Shown here in pieces: positions 8,453 through 15,617 of a stretch of 64,000 nt of DNA. Source of the stretch: Leptodesmis sichuanensis A121 (lineage in GTDB: Bacteria > Cyanobacteriota > Cyanobacteriia > Leptolyngbyales > Leptolyngbyaceae). The notes beneath the pieces were generated by a model. The model did not search any database and was not told the origin of the DNA. It worked only from the letters and a program-made list of their open reading frames with translations. Position numbers and translations under genes: made by a program. How positions within the stretch are numbered: position 1 is the first letter of the stretch; every line of letters begins with the position of its first letter. The stretch is from assembly GCF_021379005.1 (NCBI RefSeq), contig NZ_CP075171.1, positions 3,038,001 to 3,102,000 on the forward strand. The letters are read 5' to 3'.

Positions 8453-8755
8453 ATGCCCCCACGACCAACTCAATTCCCTATGTCCCCTGATTCAACCTCG
8501 CCGCTACCGGAAATGTCCTCCCACATTCAGCAGGAGATAACTGGCGATCGCAACCAGGCGATCGGTCAGGTTTATGGCGGGATTGTGGTCTACGTGAGCG
8601 GGGGGCAGGCCGTCTTCAACCCAGCAGCAACTGACCCGTCCCAACCGGCAACCAAGAAACCAGCCAGGGAGATTGGAGCCAATCCTTACAAGGGGTTGTT
8701 GGCGTTCCAGGAGGCAGACAGCGGGAATTTCTTTGGGCGATCGCGTCTGTGGTGA
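8453..8755 (+). pseudogene. truncated STAND/NLR N-terminus with the same amyloid-type motif
   Basis: The 100-codon frame begins at ATG 8453 (alternative ATG 8480). It carries QQEITGDRNQAIGQVYGG and VVYVSGG, the same motif class as the neighbouring effector and NLR, then a Pro/Ala linker, then NPYKGLLAFQEADSGNFFGR. That last segment is the usual entry to a STAND NTPase, commonly found in WD40-type signalling proteins. The frame dies right after FFGR, before the Walker A motif, at a HIP1 site (8737-8744) where the sequence becomes a different gene on the other strand. It is therefore a remnant of a second, unrelated NLR. It is divergent from the intact effector/NLR operon, with 97 bp between the start codons. 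Confidence 0.75.
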
Positions 8756-8861
8756 ACTTTTTACCCAGTTCCCCAGCACCAGATTCGAGAAACTTTTGAA
8801 AAGCCAGTTCAGCAATTTTGCTTGCGGTCAGTGTGGCAGCAGCAGATAGCGGGTCAACCAT
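8737..8861 (-). pseudogene. truncated effector-like helical domain
   Basis: Reading left from the ATG at 8861 (AGGGAG about 8 bases upstream), the protein begins MVDPLSAAATLTASKIAELA and continues QKFLESGAGELGKKFTTDAIAQ. This Ala-rich helical start resembles the N-termini of small proteins encoded beside cyanobacterial NLRs. After the HIP1 octamer at 8737-8744 the frame turns into the antisense of the STAND remnant and has no protein character. Natural coding on both sides up to the same octamer marks a rearrangement junction. The assignment to an effector is inference from composition and position. Confidence 0.6.
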
Positions 8862-9045
8862 AATTTCGACTCCCTGAAAGAATTGGGGCTGCTTCTGTTA
8901 TAGCCTGCTTTATTTTGAACTCATTACAGGAGCGGCAGGCAAGACAGACATTCTCAAAGGTCGTTGTCCCGCCGTGGGAACGAGGCAAAATATGGTCGAA
9001 AGAGAGCGGAATGCCGTTGTTGACAGTTTGGATTAAACAGTAGCA
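8854..9045 (-). pseudogene. HNH endonuclease fragment
   Basis: Reverse-strand frame without a start codon (TGA at 9046-9048 directly before it). It reads VNNGIPLSFDHILPRSHGG, then TTTFENVCLACRSCNEFK: a near-complete HNH core (FDHI-P-x-S-x-GG, then N and C-x2-C-x2-CN-x2-K) of the type common in cyanobacterial HNH nucleases. The N-terminal region is missing, and after NEFKIKQ the family similarity fades until the frame stops at 8854, overlapping the start of the effector remnant. It is a decayed piece and is too short to be found by length filters. Confidence 0.78.
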
Positions 9046-9048
9046 TCA

Positions 9049-9128
9049 CCAGGAAATCAATTTCCTGGCTCATCGCCAAAGTCATCTTTAGATGACTGGA
9101 CAATAGTTTTAGTCCATTTGCATGGACT
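9049..9128. repeat. three consecutive short perfect palindromes
   Basis: CCAGGAAAT/ATTTCCTGG (9049-9068, 2-nt centre), AGTCATCT/AGATGACT (9080-9097, 2-nt centre) and AGTCCAT/ATGGACT (9111-9128, 4-nt centre) follow each other at 11- and 13-bp gaps. Tiny centres make them look more like protein-binding dyads than hairpins. They lie just before the HNH fragment, outside any supported gene. Confidence 0.5.
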
Positions 9129-9580
9129 TGCGCTGTTAGCCCAAAATTTATTTTAGGGCGGATTGACAACAGAGATATGAGCCTTTCAGAACTTTTGTCA
9201 GTCAATCAGGTAGTTACCTCCAATCATTAAAGCCATCACTTGAATGTTGTTCTCGAATGGGGACTAATATTTGGGACTAAAAGAAGACGAAAGGGCAACA
9301 AATTAAACAAGTGGTCATGGTTGAAAAAATTGTTTCCCATTTTTGTATATCAAGTAAAATCTAACCTGAAGACTGCCCCATTCAGTCTTCCTCATGAACC
9401 AGTCTGGATATAAGCCTTGTCCAAGTCCAGAACCGGAGTTTTTTGATCGGAAAACGACCGTTCTCTAGTTGGGCTTGGTCGGGTTTCTGGTTGGCTGGTT
9501 TTCTATGGCAAGGAGTGCTACAGATATGGATTAATCATCAATATTTTTTGGATAAATACGCGATCGCAAAGGTGTTAAAT
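9129..9580. other. gene-free spacer upstream of lexA
   Basis: No gene is supported. It holds a hairpin GAAGACTG/CAGTCTTC (9368-9375 and 9383-9390, 7-nt loop) and one copy of the window-wide CCAAGTCCAG inverted repeat (9421-9478). Confidence 0.5.
9421..9478 (-). repeat. CCAAGTCCAG inverted-repeat family, copy A
   Basis: It starts CCAAGTCCAGAACCGGAG and ends CTCTAGTTGGGCTTGG. The inner part GGAAAACGACCGTTCTCTAG is the reverse complement of the same segment in the copies at 49827 and 56653. The outer ends pair with each other, so the whole 58 bp can fold into an imperfect hairpin. Confidence 0.75.
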
Positions 9581-9594
9581 AGAACAAATGAACT
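9581..9594 (-). promoter_or_regulatory. putative LexA box upstream of lexA
   Basis: The reverse strand reads AGTTCATTTGTTCT. The cyanobacterial LexA box reported for Anabaena is RGTAC-N3-D-GTWCB; this site matches all defined positions but one (T for A at position 4). It lies 36 bp before the lexA start codon, where autoregulation would act. Confidence 0.45.
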
Positions 9595-9629
9595 ACAATA
9601 AAAAGGCCGAGTTATTTCTGTAATTTCCC

Positions 9630-10244
9630 ATGCCTCCCCAACCTCACGACGACCTCTACCGATATATTGAGAATTACAAAAAAGCTCGCAGCAACTCTCC
9701 ATCCTACGACGAAATGATGGAGGCAACCGGAAAATCTCGGGGGGCCGTGCAAAACAGTCTCAATTATTTGGAAAAGCACGGCTATATTCGCCGTATTCCT
9801 GGCAAACGGCGCAATATTGAAATTGTGAAATCAGAACAAAGGGGAGTTCCCATTCGAGGTGAGATTGCCGCAGGCTATTTAAGTGATCCCTTTACCGATA
9901 CGGTGGAGCATCTTCCCTTTGAAGCTCCCTGGTTAAGGCCAGGTGATTTTGCTCTGAGGGTATCGGGCGACAGTATGAAGAATGCCTACATTCCCGATGG
10001 TGCATTTGTGATTATGCGAACCGTCCCGGATGGATATATGCCTCCCGATGGTGAAATTGCCGCTGTTTACGTTGCAGGGATTGGCATGACTCTCAAACAC
10101 TTTTATCGCGATGGTCACAAAGTAATCTTGAAACCCTCCAATCCTAACTATCCCTCGATGCCTTTTGATCTGCGGGAACAAGAAGTGAAAGTTCAGGCCA
10201 CCTGGCTGTGTACACTGCATGGGAAGCATTGGTTAACAGCCTGA
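9630..10244 (+). CDS. lexA: LexA repressor (SOS regulator, S24 peptidase family)
   Basis: The protein has 204 residues, the usual LexA length. Residues 1-65 form a winged helix-turn-helix (SPSYDEMMEATGKSRGAVQN, then LEKHGYIRRIPGKRRNIEI). The C-terminal self-cleavage domain has all parts for autoproteolysis: cleavage pair Ala81-Gly82 in GEIAAGYL, nucleophile Ser115 in VSGDSMKNAYIPDG, and general-base Lys156 in GMTLKHFY. Some cyanobacterial LexA homologues have lost these residues and no longer act as SOS repressors; this one retains them, so RecA-stimulated cleavage is expected. A LexA-box-like site lies 36 bp upstream. No operon partner follows within 100 bp. Confidence 0.95.
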   Translation: MPPQPHDDLYRYIENYKKARSNSPSYDEMMEATGKSRGAVQNSLNYLEKHGYIRRIPGKRRNIEIVKSEQRGVPIRGEIAAGYLSDPFTDTVEHLPFEAPWLRPGDFALRVSGDSMKNAYIPDGAFVIMRTVPDGYMPPDGEIAAVYVAGIGMTLKHFYRDGHKVILKPSNPNYPSMPFDLREQEVKVQATWLCTLHGKHWLTA

Positions 10245-10362
10245 CGAACCAGGCATGAGGCAAGTTCTCAGTTCTCAGTTTTAAGTTCTCAGTTTGGATC
10301 TCAACTTAAGCCAATCCTCGATCGCTATGACAAGATAGGGGCGAAAACGATCAAGGATTCCC

Positions 10363-11157
10363 ATGTTTCTGTTTCTCTCCAAACTTCTCCCCATCTTTCT
10401 GTACCCCCTGGGATTGAGTTGTTTGCTGCTGCTATTAGCTTTTATTTTGCTGTGGTGGAAACCCCGGTTGGCTGCAATTCCCATTGTTCTGGCTGTGGTG
10501 TTGTTACTGGCAAGTAGCAGTGCCTGGGCCAGTGACTGGCTGGTACGCTCCCTGGAATATCAGTATGTCCCGCAAGTAAACATTCCTAAAGCAGATGCGA
10601 TCGTGGTGTTAGGCGGAGCAACCCGACCTGCGGTGCCCCCTCGTCCCTGGGTAGAAGTCGCGGAAGAGGGCGATCGAGTCCTCTATGCTGCAAAACTCTT
10701 TCGAGAGGGAAAAGCACCCCGGATCATTCTCAGTGGTGGGCGGGTGAACTGGGCAGGAAACAACGATCTTCCTGAATCGGCAGACATGGCGGAACTGATT
10801 AAAACCATGGGGGTTCCCGAAACGGCCCTGATTCAGGAATCGACCTCTCGCAATACGCGGGAAAATGCCGTCAACAGCAAAAAAATTATGGATGCCCAGG
10901 GCATTCGCTCGATTCTGCTAGTCACATCGGCCCTGCATATGCCCCGTTCATTGCGGATTTTCCAGAAGTTGGGGATTGAGACATTTCCAGCTACCACGGA
11001 CTTTTTAAGCAGCGATCGGGAAACTAAGGAATTGCAAAACACAGCCCAGGACATTACTTTGAACTCGCTGCCAGATGCCGAACGCTTGCGAAACACAACC
11101 CGCGCTTTGAAGGAATACGTGGGTATTGGCATTTACTGGTTACGGGGCTGGCTGTAA
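10363..11157 (+). CDS. YdcF/ElyC/SanA-family membrane protein (DUF218)
   Basis: The protein has 264 residues. Two N-terminal membrane helices (about residues 8-30 and 36-56) anchor a DUF218 domain. The motifs are ADAIVVLGG (near 80), ILSGGRVNW (near 125), STSRNTRENA (near 163) and LLVTSALHMPRSLRIFQKLG (about 186-205). Relatives ElyC and SanA of enterobacteria affect envelope integrity, peptidoglycan and lipid-carrier metabolism, but the reaction is not firmly known. The domain probably faces the periplasm. The spacer before it (10258-10305) has CAGTTCTCAGTTTTAAGTTC repeats. It is followed 72 bp later by the U32 gene in the same direction, a possible loose operon. Confidence 0.87.
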   Translation: MFLFLSKLLPIFLYPLGLSCLLLLLAFILLWWKPRLAAIPIVLAVVLLLASSSAWASDWLVRSLEYQYVPQVNIPKADAIVVLGGATRPAVPPRPWVEVAEEGDRVLYAAKLFREGKAPRIILSGGRVNWAGNNDLPESADMAELIKTMGVPETALIQESTSRNTRENAVNSKKIMDAQGIRSILLVTSALHMPRSLRIFQKLGIETFPATTDFLSSDRETKELQNTAQDITLNSLPDAERLRNTTRALKEYVGIGIYWLRGWL

Positions 11158-11229
11158 TCCCAATCTTCAGGCGAGCCGATAAGATAGCAGGTGGGAGACT
11201 GGCTATCTGATTCCCAGCCCACCTGTCCT

Positions 11230-13917
11230 ATGACCCTTGATTTGCCCCTTGCTGCTGAGGCTGTTTCTACTTCTGTGCACCGACCGGAGTTACTGGCTCC
11301 TGCGGGAAATTGGGAGTGTGCCAGAGCGGCTGTCGAAAATGGAGCCGATGCCATCTATTTTGGCCTGGAGCGGTTCAACGCTCGAATGCGGGCAGAGAAT
11401 TTTACAGAAGCTGATTTACCCGACTTGATGGCCTTCTTGCATCGGCGGGGAGTAAAGGGATACATTACCCTGAACACCCTGGTCTTCCCTCAAGAACTGG
11501 CCGAGGCCGAGCAATATCTCCGTACCATGATTACGGCTGGAGTGGATGCCGCGATTGTCCAGGATGTAGGAATTTGTCGTTTGATTCGTCACCTCTCGCC
11601 CGATTTTCCTATCCATGCCTCCACCCAGATGACCGTTACCAGTGCAGCTGGTGTTGAGTTTGTCAGGTCTCTAGGCTGTCAATTGGTCGTTCTAGCGCGA
11701 GAATGCTCCCTTAAGGACATTTCCAAAATTCAGCAACAGCTTGGGCAGCAGGGCATTGCTTTACCGCTGGAGGTCTTTGTTCACGGTGCGCTGTGTGTAG
11801 CGTATTCCGGTCAATGCCTGACCAGTGAAGCGCTGGGGGGACGCTCGGCCAACCGGGGGGAATGCGCTCAAGCCTGTCGAATGCCCTACGATCTGTGTGC
11901 GGATGGAAAACCTGTGAATTTGGGCGATCGCAAGTATCTCCTCAGCCCTCAAGATCTCTCTGGCCTGGACGTTTTACCCGACTTAATCAAAACTGGGGTG
12001 GCCAGCTTAAAGATCGAAGGTCGGCTGAAAAGTCCAGAATACGTTGCCAACGTGACTCGTGTGTATCGACAGGCCTTAGATCAGGTGATGGAGGCAAAAG
12101 AGCAGCCGTCACTGGTCATGCGTCATTGGTCATCAGCAAAGGACAAAGGACAAAGGACAAAGGACAAAGGACAAAGCCGCATCCAAACTCCAAACTCCAA
12201 AATCGCCACGAGTCAATACCAACTTGAAATGGCCTTCTCCCGTGGACTTTATAGTGGTTGGTTTCGTGGCATTAACAATCAGGAACTGGTTCATGCCCGG
12301 TTTGGCAAAAAGCGAGGATTTTATCTCGGTGAGGTAATTCACATCAAAAATGGCGAAATCACCATCCGCCTGCCCGAATCGGAAACACGGTCAATTCAAA
12401 ATTCAAATTTCAAAATTCAAAATTTCCCGATTAAACCCGGTGATGGGGTGGTTTTCGATAACGGTCATCCTGAAGCCGAGGAAGAAGGTGGGCGAGTCTA
12501 TTCTGTTGAACAACGGGGAAATACAGCGATCCTCACCTTTGGGCGAGGAAGTTTGAACCTGCGGCGCATTCAAGTTGGCGATCGCGTCTGGAAAACCAGC
12601 GATCCGGAATTGGATCGACAGTTACGGCAGACCTTTGCTGGAGAGACTCCCAAGTTTCAGCGTCCGATTCAGATTGCAATCCATGGAACAGTAGGAGAAC
12701 CCCTGATTGCGATCGCACGGGATGAACTGGGTCATGTGGTTCAGGTGGAATCCAAGCTGCCGCTGGTCGCCGCACACAATCAACCATTAACGACAGAGCG
12801 GTTAACGGAACAATTCAGTCGTCTGGGAAATACGCCTTTCCGGTTGGATTGCCTGACAAATCATATCTCTGATGCTGTCCTGCTGCCAGTGAGTGAATTG
12901 AACCGTTTACGCCGCGATCTGGTGAGTCAATTAGAAGCGCTCCGTTCTCAGCCGAAACGCTGGCAGTTGCGATCGCACGCCACCTACACCGATCTGCTAC
13001 CTGCCATCGATCTGCCAGAAAGTTCTTCTGAAAAATCCCTAACCAATCCGCAGATGATTGTGTTAGTTCGCAATCTGAACCAACTGCAAGCCGCCTTGCA
13101 AACCAATGTCACTACCCTCTATTGCGAATTTGAAGATCCCCGCACCTATAAGACTGCCGTACAACTGGTTCAGAGCCAACACCCTTTCGGAAAAACTCCT
13201 TCCCGGATCCCCGCTCCTCGCTCCCCGATCCTCTTCGTCGCCCCTCCCAGAATCACCAAGCCGAATGAACAGTGGATCTTACAACAAGTTCTGGACAGTC
13301 AAGCCGATGGGTATTTAATCCGAAATTATGATCACTTGCAGTTCTTTGCCGGAAGACGCTGCATTGGCGATTTCTCATTGAATGTTGCTAATCCCCTAAC
13401 GGCAAACTACTTCAAGCAACTTGGGTTAGAACGGTTAACCGCTTCCTATGACCTGAACATTCAACAGTTAGAAGATCTGCTGAAACAGTGTCCTGAGCAG
13501 TGGTTTGAAGTTACGATTCACCAACATATACCGATGTTTCACATGGAACATTGTGTGTTTTGTGCCTTTTTGTCAGAGGGAACAGATTACACCAACTGCG
13601 GTCGTCCTTGTGAAAAGTATGAGGTGACTTTGCGCGATCGTGTCGGAACCCAGCATATTCTTCATGCAGATGCAGGCTGCCGTAATACCGTATTCAATGG
13701 GGTTGCCCAAACGGGTGCAGAATATGTGCAGCGATTATTGGAACTGGGACAACGTAACTTCCGCCTTGAATTTGTCAATGAAACTCCGGAACAGGTGATT
13801 CAAATCATTCAACGCTATCAACAACTGCTGCAGGGGCAGATTACCGGAACCCAACTTTGGCGAGAGCTACATCTGCATAGCCAGCTTGGAGTAACACGTG
13901 GCCCCCTCGATCGGTAG
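11230..13917 (+). CDS. U32 peptidase-family protein (RlhA/TrhP-like, long form with DUF3656-type C-terminus)
   Basis: The protein has 895 residues from the ATG at 11230 (an in-frame GTG at 11191 would add 13 unconserved residues). The N-terminal TIM-barrel-like U32 core starts PELLAPAGNWECARAAVENG and carries the signature VHGALCVAYSGQCLTS followed by GRSANRGECAQACR (about residues 185-217). Near the C-terminus CVFCAFLSEGTDYTNCGRPC supplies further cysteines. Bacterial homologues RlhA and TrhP hydroxylate cytidine or uridine in 23S rRNA or tRNA, and the conserved cysteines probably bind a metal or Fe-S centre, so RNA modification is more likely than proteolysis. Three low-complexity segments (about residues 295-325, 388-400 and 656-668) are encoded by intergenic repeat families captured in frame, yet the frame is intact throughout. 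Confidence 0.86.
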   Translation: MTLDLPLAAEAVSTSVHRPELLAPAGNWECARAAVENGADAIYFGLERFNARMRAENFTEADLPDLMAFLHRRGVKGYITLNTLVFPQELAEAEQYLRTMITAGVDAAIVQDVGICRLIRHLSPDFPIHASTQMTVTSAAGVEFVRSLGCQLVVLARECSLKDISKIQQQLGQQGIALPLEVFVHGALCVAYSGQCLTSEALGGRSANRGECAQACRMPYDLCADGKPVNLGDRKYLLSPQDLSGLDVLPDLIKTGVASLKIEGRLKSPEYVANVTRVYRQALDQVMEAKEQPSLVMRHWSSAKDKGQRTKDKGQSRIQTPNSKIATSQYQLEMAFSRGLYSGWFRGINNQELVHARFGKKRGFYLGEVIHIKNGEITIRLPESETRSIQNSNFKIQNFPIKPGDGVVFDNGHPEAEEEGGRVYSVEQRGNTAILTFGRGSLNLRRIQVGDRVWKTSDPELDRQLRQTFAGETPKFQRPIQIAIHGTVGEPLIAIARDELGHVVQVESKLPLVAAHNQPLTTERLTEQFSRLGNTPFRLDCLTNHISDAVLLPVSELNRLRRDLVSQLEALRSQPKRWQLRSHATYTDLLPAIDLPESSSEKSLTNPQMIVLVRNLNQLQAALQTNVTTLYCEFEDPRTYKTAVQLVQSQHPFGKTPSRIPAPRSPILFVAPPRITKPNEQWILQQVLDSQADGYLIRNYDHLQFFAGRRCIGDFSLNVANPLTANYFKQLGLERLTASYDLNIQQLEDLLKQCPEQWFEVTIHQHIPMFHMEHCVFCAFLSEGTDYTNCGRPCEKYEVTLRDRVGTQHILHADAGCRNTVFNGVAQTGAEYVQRLLELGQRNFRLEFVNETPEQVIQIIQRYQQLLQGQITGTQLWRELHLHSQLGVTRGPLDR
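12108..12205 (+). repeat. GGACAAA / TCCAAAC tandem repeats captured in the U32 gene
   Basis: GGTCATGCGTCATTGGTCAT is followed by AAAGGACAAAGGACAAAGGA (seven-base unit) and then CCAAACTCCAAACTCCAAAA. The same short-unit family occurs at 48688-48712 (end of the P450 gene) and 63699-63765 (upstream of serA). Here it encodes an SAKDKGQRTKDKGQ-type basic insert. Confidence 0.75.
12393..12426 (+). repeat. ATTCAAAATTC tandem repeat captured in the U32 gene
   Basis: AATTCAAAATTCAAATTTCA and continuation encode SIQNSNFKIQNF between conserved beta segments. It is a variant of the AAATCCAAAATCC family seen at about 2170-2200. Confidence 0.65.
13199..13232 (+). repeat. CCCCGCTCC-type repeat captured in the U32 gene
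   Basis: GGATCCCCGCTCCTCGCTCC and continuation are the complement of the GGGGAGCGGGGAGCGGGG element in the GH116 gene, encoding a Pro/Arg/Ser-rich insert. Confidence 0.55.
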
Positions 13918-14022
13918 TGTGAGTTGAGGGGTTACTTTAAGCTATGGATCGAGGTTAAAGGGAAAGCATGGGTGATTTTGTGGGCACACTGCTAAGATTC
14001 AGTACTTCTGCCATCAGCCTCT

Positions 14023-15585
14023 ATGGATGATTCATTCTACATCACAACCTACTGGGCCTATCTTCATAGCCTTGGTCTACAATCGCAGATAGGCCCAAAT
14101 TCGCAGATTACTCAGATCCTGGAACAAACTCAGTGGGATGAGCCTCAAACTTCCATAGACCAGAATAATTCCGCCGTAGTAGCGCTGATTGAAGCTGAAA
14201 ACAGTGATGATCCCACGGTGCGAGCACTGTATCTGAATATGGCGATCGCGACCTTAGAACAGGCCAGCGATCATCCCCTCTGTATGGCTCACTGGATTCT
14301 GATTAAGAGCCTGCTGGGAGAACGAGAGGAGGCATTGCAAGTAGGCTTTTCCACTTTTGTATCCTTACTGCAACTCGTCTACAATTCACCTGATACAACG
14401 CCCGCTGGTTTGATTTATCTACCCAAAGCGTGGCAAGGGCAGAAAGCCTCCTGGCAATTGCATGAAATCTTGCAGGCTCAGAGCGGCGATCGTCAGGCTC
14501 TATTGCTGCTGGGAGAGATTCTCAGGCAATCCCAATTGATATTCTACAGTCCAGCAGGACTACGCTTTCTGCAGCTAGCGGCTACACTGTTTCCCCACTC
14601 TGCGCCAATTCAACACTCCCTGGGAATTTCCAGCTTGCTGAATGGCCAGTGGGAAGGGTTGCTCTACCTGCATCAAGCCAATCAGCAGCAACCGGAGTGT
14701 TCCTCAATTTTGCAATCCCTCTATCTGGCCTATAAGGATTTGCGGCAGTCAGAGCCATCCCTTTTCTGGCTAAAAAATGCTCAAACAGTTGCCCATCAAC
14801 ATCCACAGTTACCTGCATGGCAGTGGGCGAACCTGGATGCTGCCAGTCCCTTTACTTACGCAACTGTGGAAACAGATATGTTGCTGGCGGTTGAACCTAG
14901 CTTTCAAAGTATTGTGACCAGTGTTTTGCTGACCCACGGCGACTGGTTTGAGCAGGAGATGGAGTTTTGGCGAGATCAGATCCAGCCCGGAATGGCAGTG
15001 ATTGATGTAGGAGCCAATGTCGGTATTTACACCATTACTGCAGCACGGCGCGTGGGAAAAACTGGCCGAGTCATAGCTGTGGAACCGTTTTCCAACTGCG
15101 TGCAATGCTTACAGGAAACCTGCCGAGTAAACGATCTGAACTGGGTGACAGTCTGCCAGAGTGCTGCCAGCGATCGCGATGGCACAATCCGATTAGCCCT
15201 GCATGATGCCAGCGAACTCAATCAGGTCATTACAACTGAGGGCGAGTTGGCATCTGGGACGTATGAGGAAGTTCCCTGTTTTTCCCTGGATACTTTGATT
15301 GAACAGGAGAATCTGCGTCAGGTTGATTTCCTCAAGATCGATGCCGAAGGTCATGAGTTGCAAGTGTTGCAGGGAAGCGATCGCCTGTTGCAACGCTTCT
15401 CTCCCACCATCCTGTATGAAAATATTGCTGGCAGTCAGGGAAACAATACTCCCGTCGCCGACTTCCTGATAGCCAGAGGCTACCGGCTTTATCGCTATCA
15501 GCCTTTTGTAAAACAGTTAATTCCCCTTGATTCCCCAACCGATTTGCATGGATCGCTCAATATCATTGCCCTACCTCCAGAGTAA
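14023..15585 (+). CDS. FkbM-family methyltransferase with N-terminal TPR-like region
   Basis: The protein has 520 residues. The first 290 or so are helical and TPR-like (for example PLCMAHWILIKSLLGEREEA, HSLGISSLLNGQWEGLLYLH). The C-terminal part is an FkbM SAM-dependent methyltransferase: SAM motif VIDVGANVGIYTITAARRVG near residues 326-345, GRVIAVEPFSNCVQCLQETC next, LDTLIEQ and VDFLKIDAEGHELQVLQG near 434-452. FkbM proteins methylate hydroxyls, often on sugars of glycans or on small metabolites. A TPR plus FkbM layout and neighbouring glycosyltransferase-like genes suggest glycan or glycoprotein modification, which is inference. The convergent membrane protein gene ends 33 bp downstream. 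Confidence 0.85.
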   Translation: MDDSFYITTYWAYLHSLGLQSQIGPNSQITQILEQTQWDEPQTSIDQNNSAVVALIEAENSDDPTVRALYLNMAIATLEQASDHPLCMAHWILIKSLLGEREEALQVGFSTFVSLLQLVYNSPDTTPAGLIYLPKAWQGQKASWQLHEILQAQSGDRQALLLLGEILRQSQLIFYSPAGLRFLQLAATLFPHSAPIQHSLGISSLLNGQWEGLLYLHQANQQQPECSSILQSLYLAYKDLRQSEPSLFWLKNAQTVAHQHPQLPAWQWANLDAASPFTYATVETDMLLAVEPSFQSIVTSVLLTHGDWFEQEMEFWRDQIQPGMAVIDVGANVGIYTITAARRVGKTGRVIAVEPFSNCVQCLQETCRVNDLNWVTVCQSAASDRDGTIRLALHDASELNQVITTEGELASGTYEEVPCFSLDTLIEQENLRQVDFLKIDAEGHELQVLQGSDRLLQRFSPTILYENIAGSQGNNTPVADFLIARGYRLYRYQPFVKQLIPLDSPTDLHGSLNIIALPPE

Positions 15586-15617
15586 TCACCCTGCGTCAGA
15601 GTTCAGTCAACCAGCGA

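Noticed and set aside
8954-9205. 83-codon reverse open frame
   Set aside because: It reads the HNH fragment region in the wrong frame and has no recognisable protein features; the meaningful frame is the start-less HNH one.
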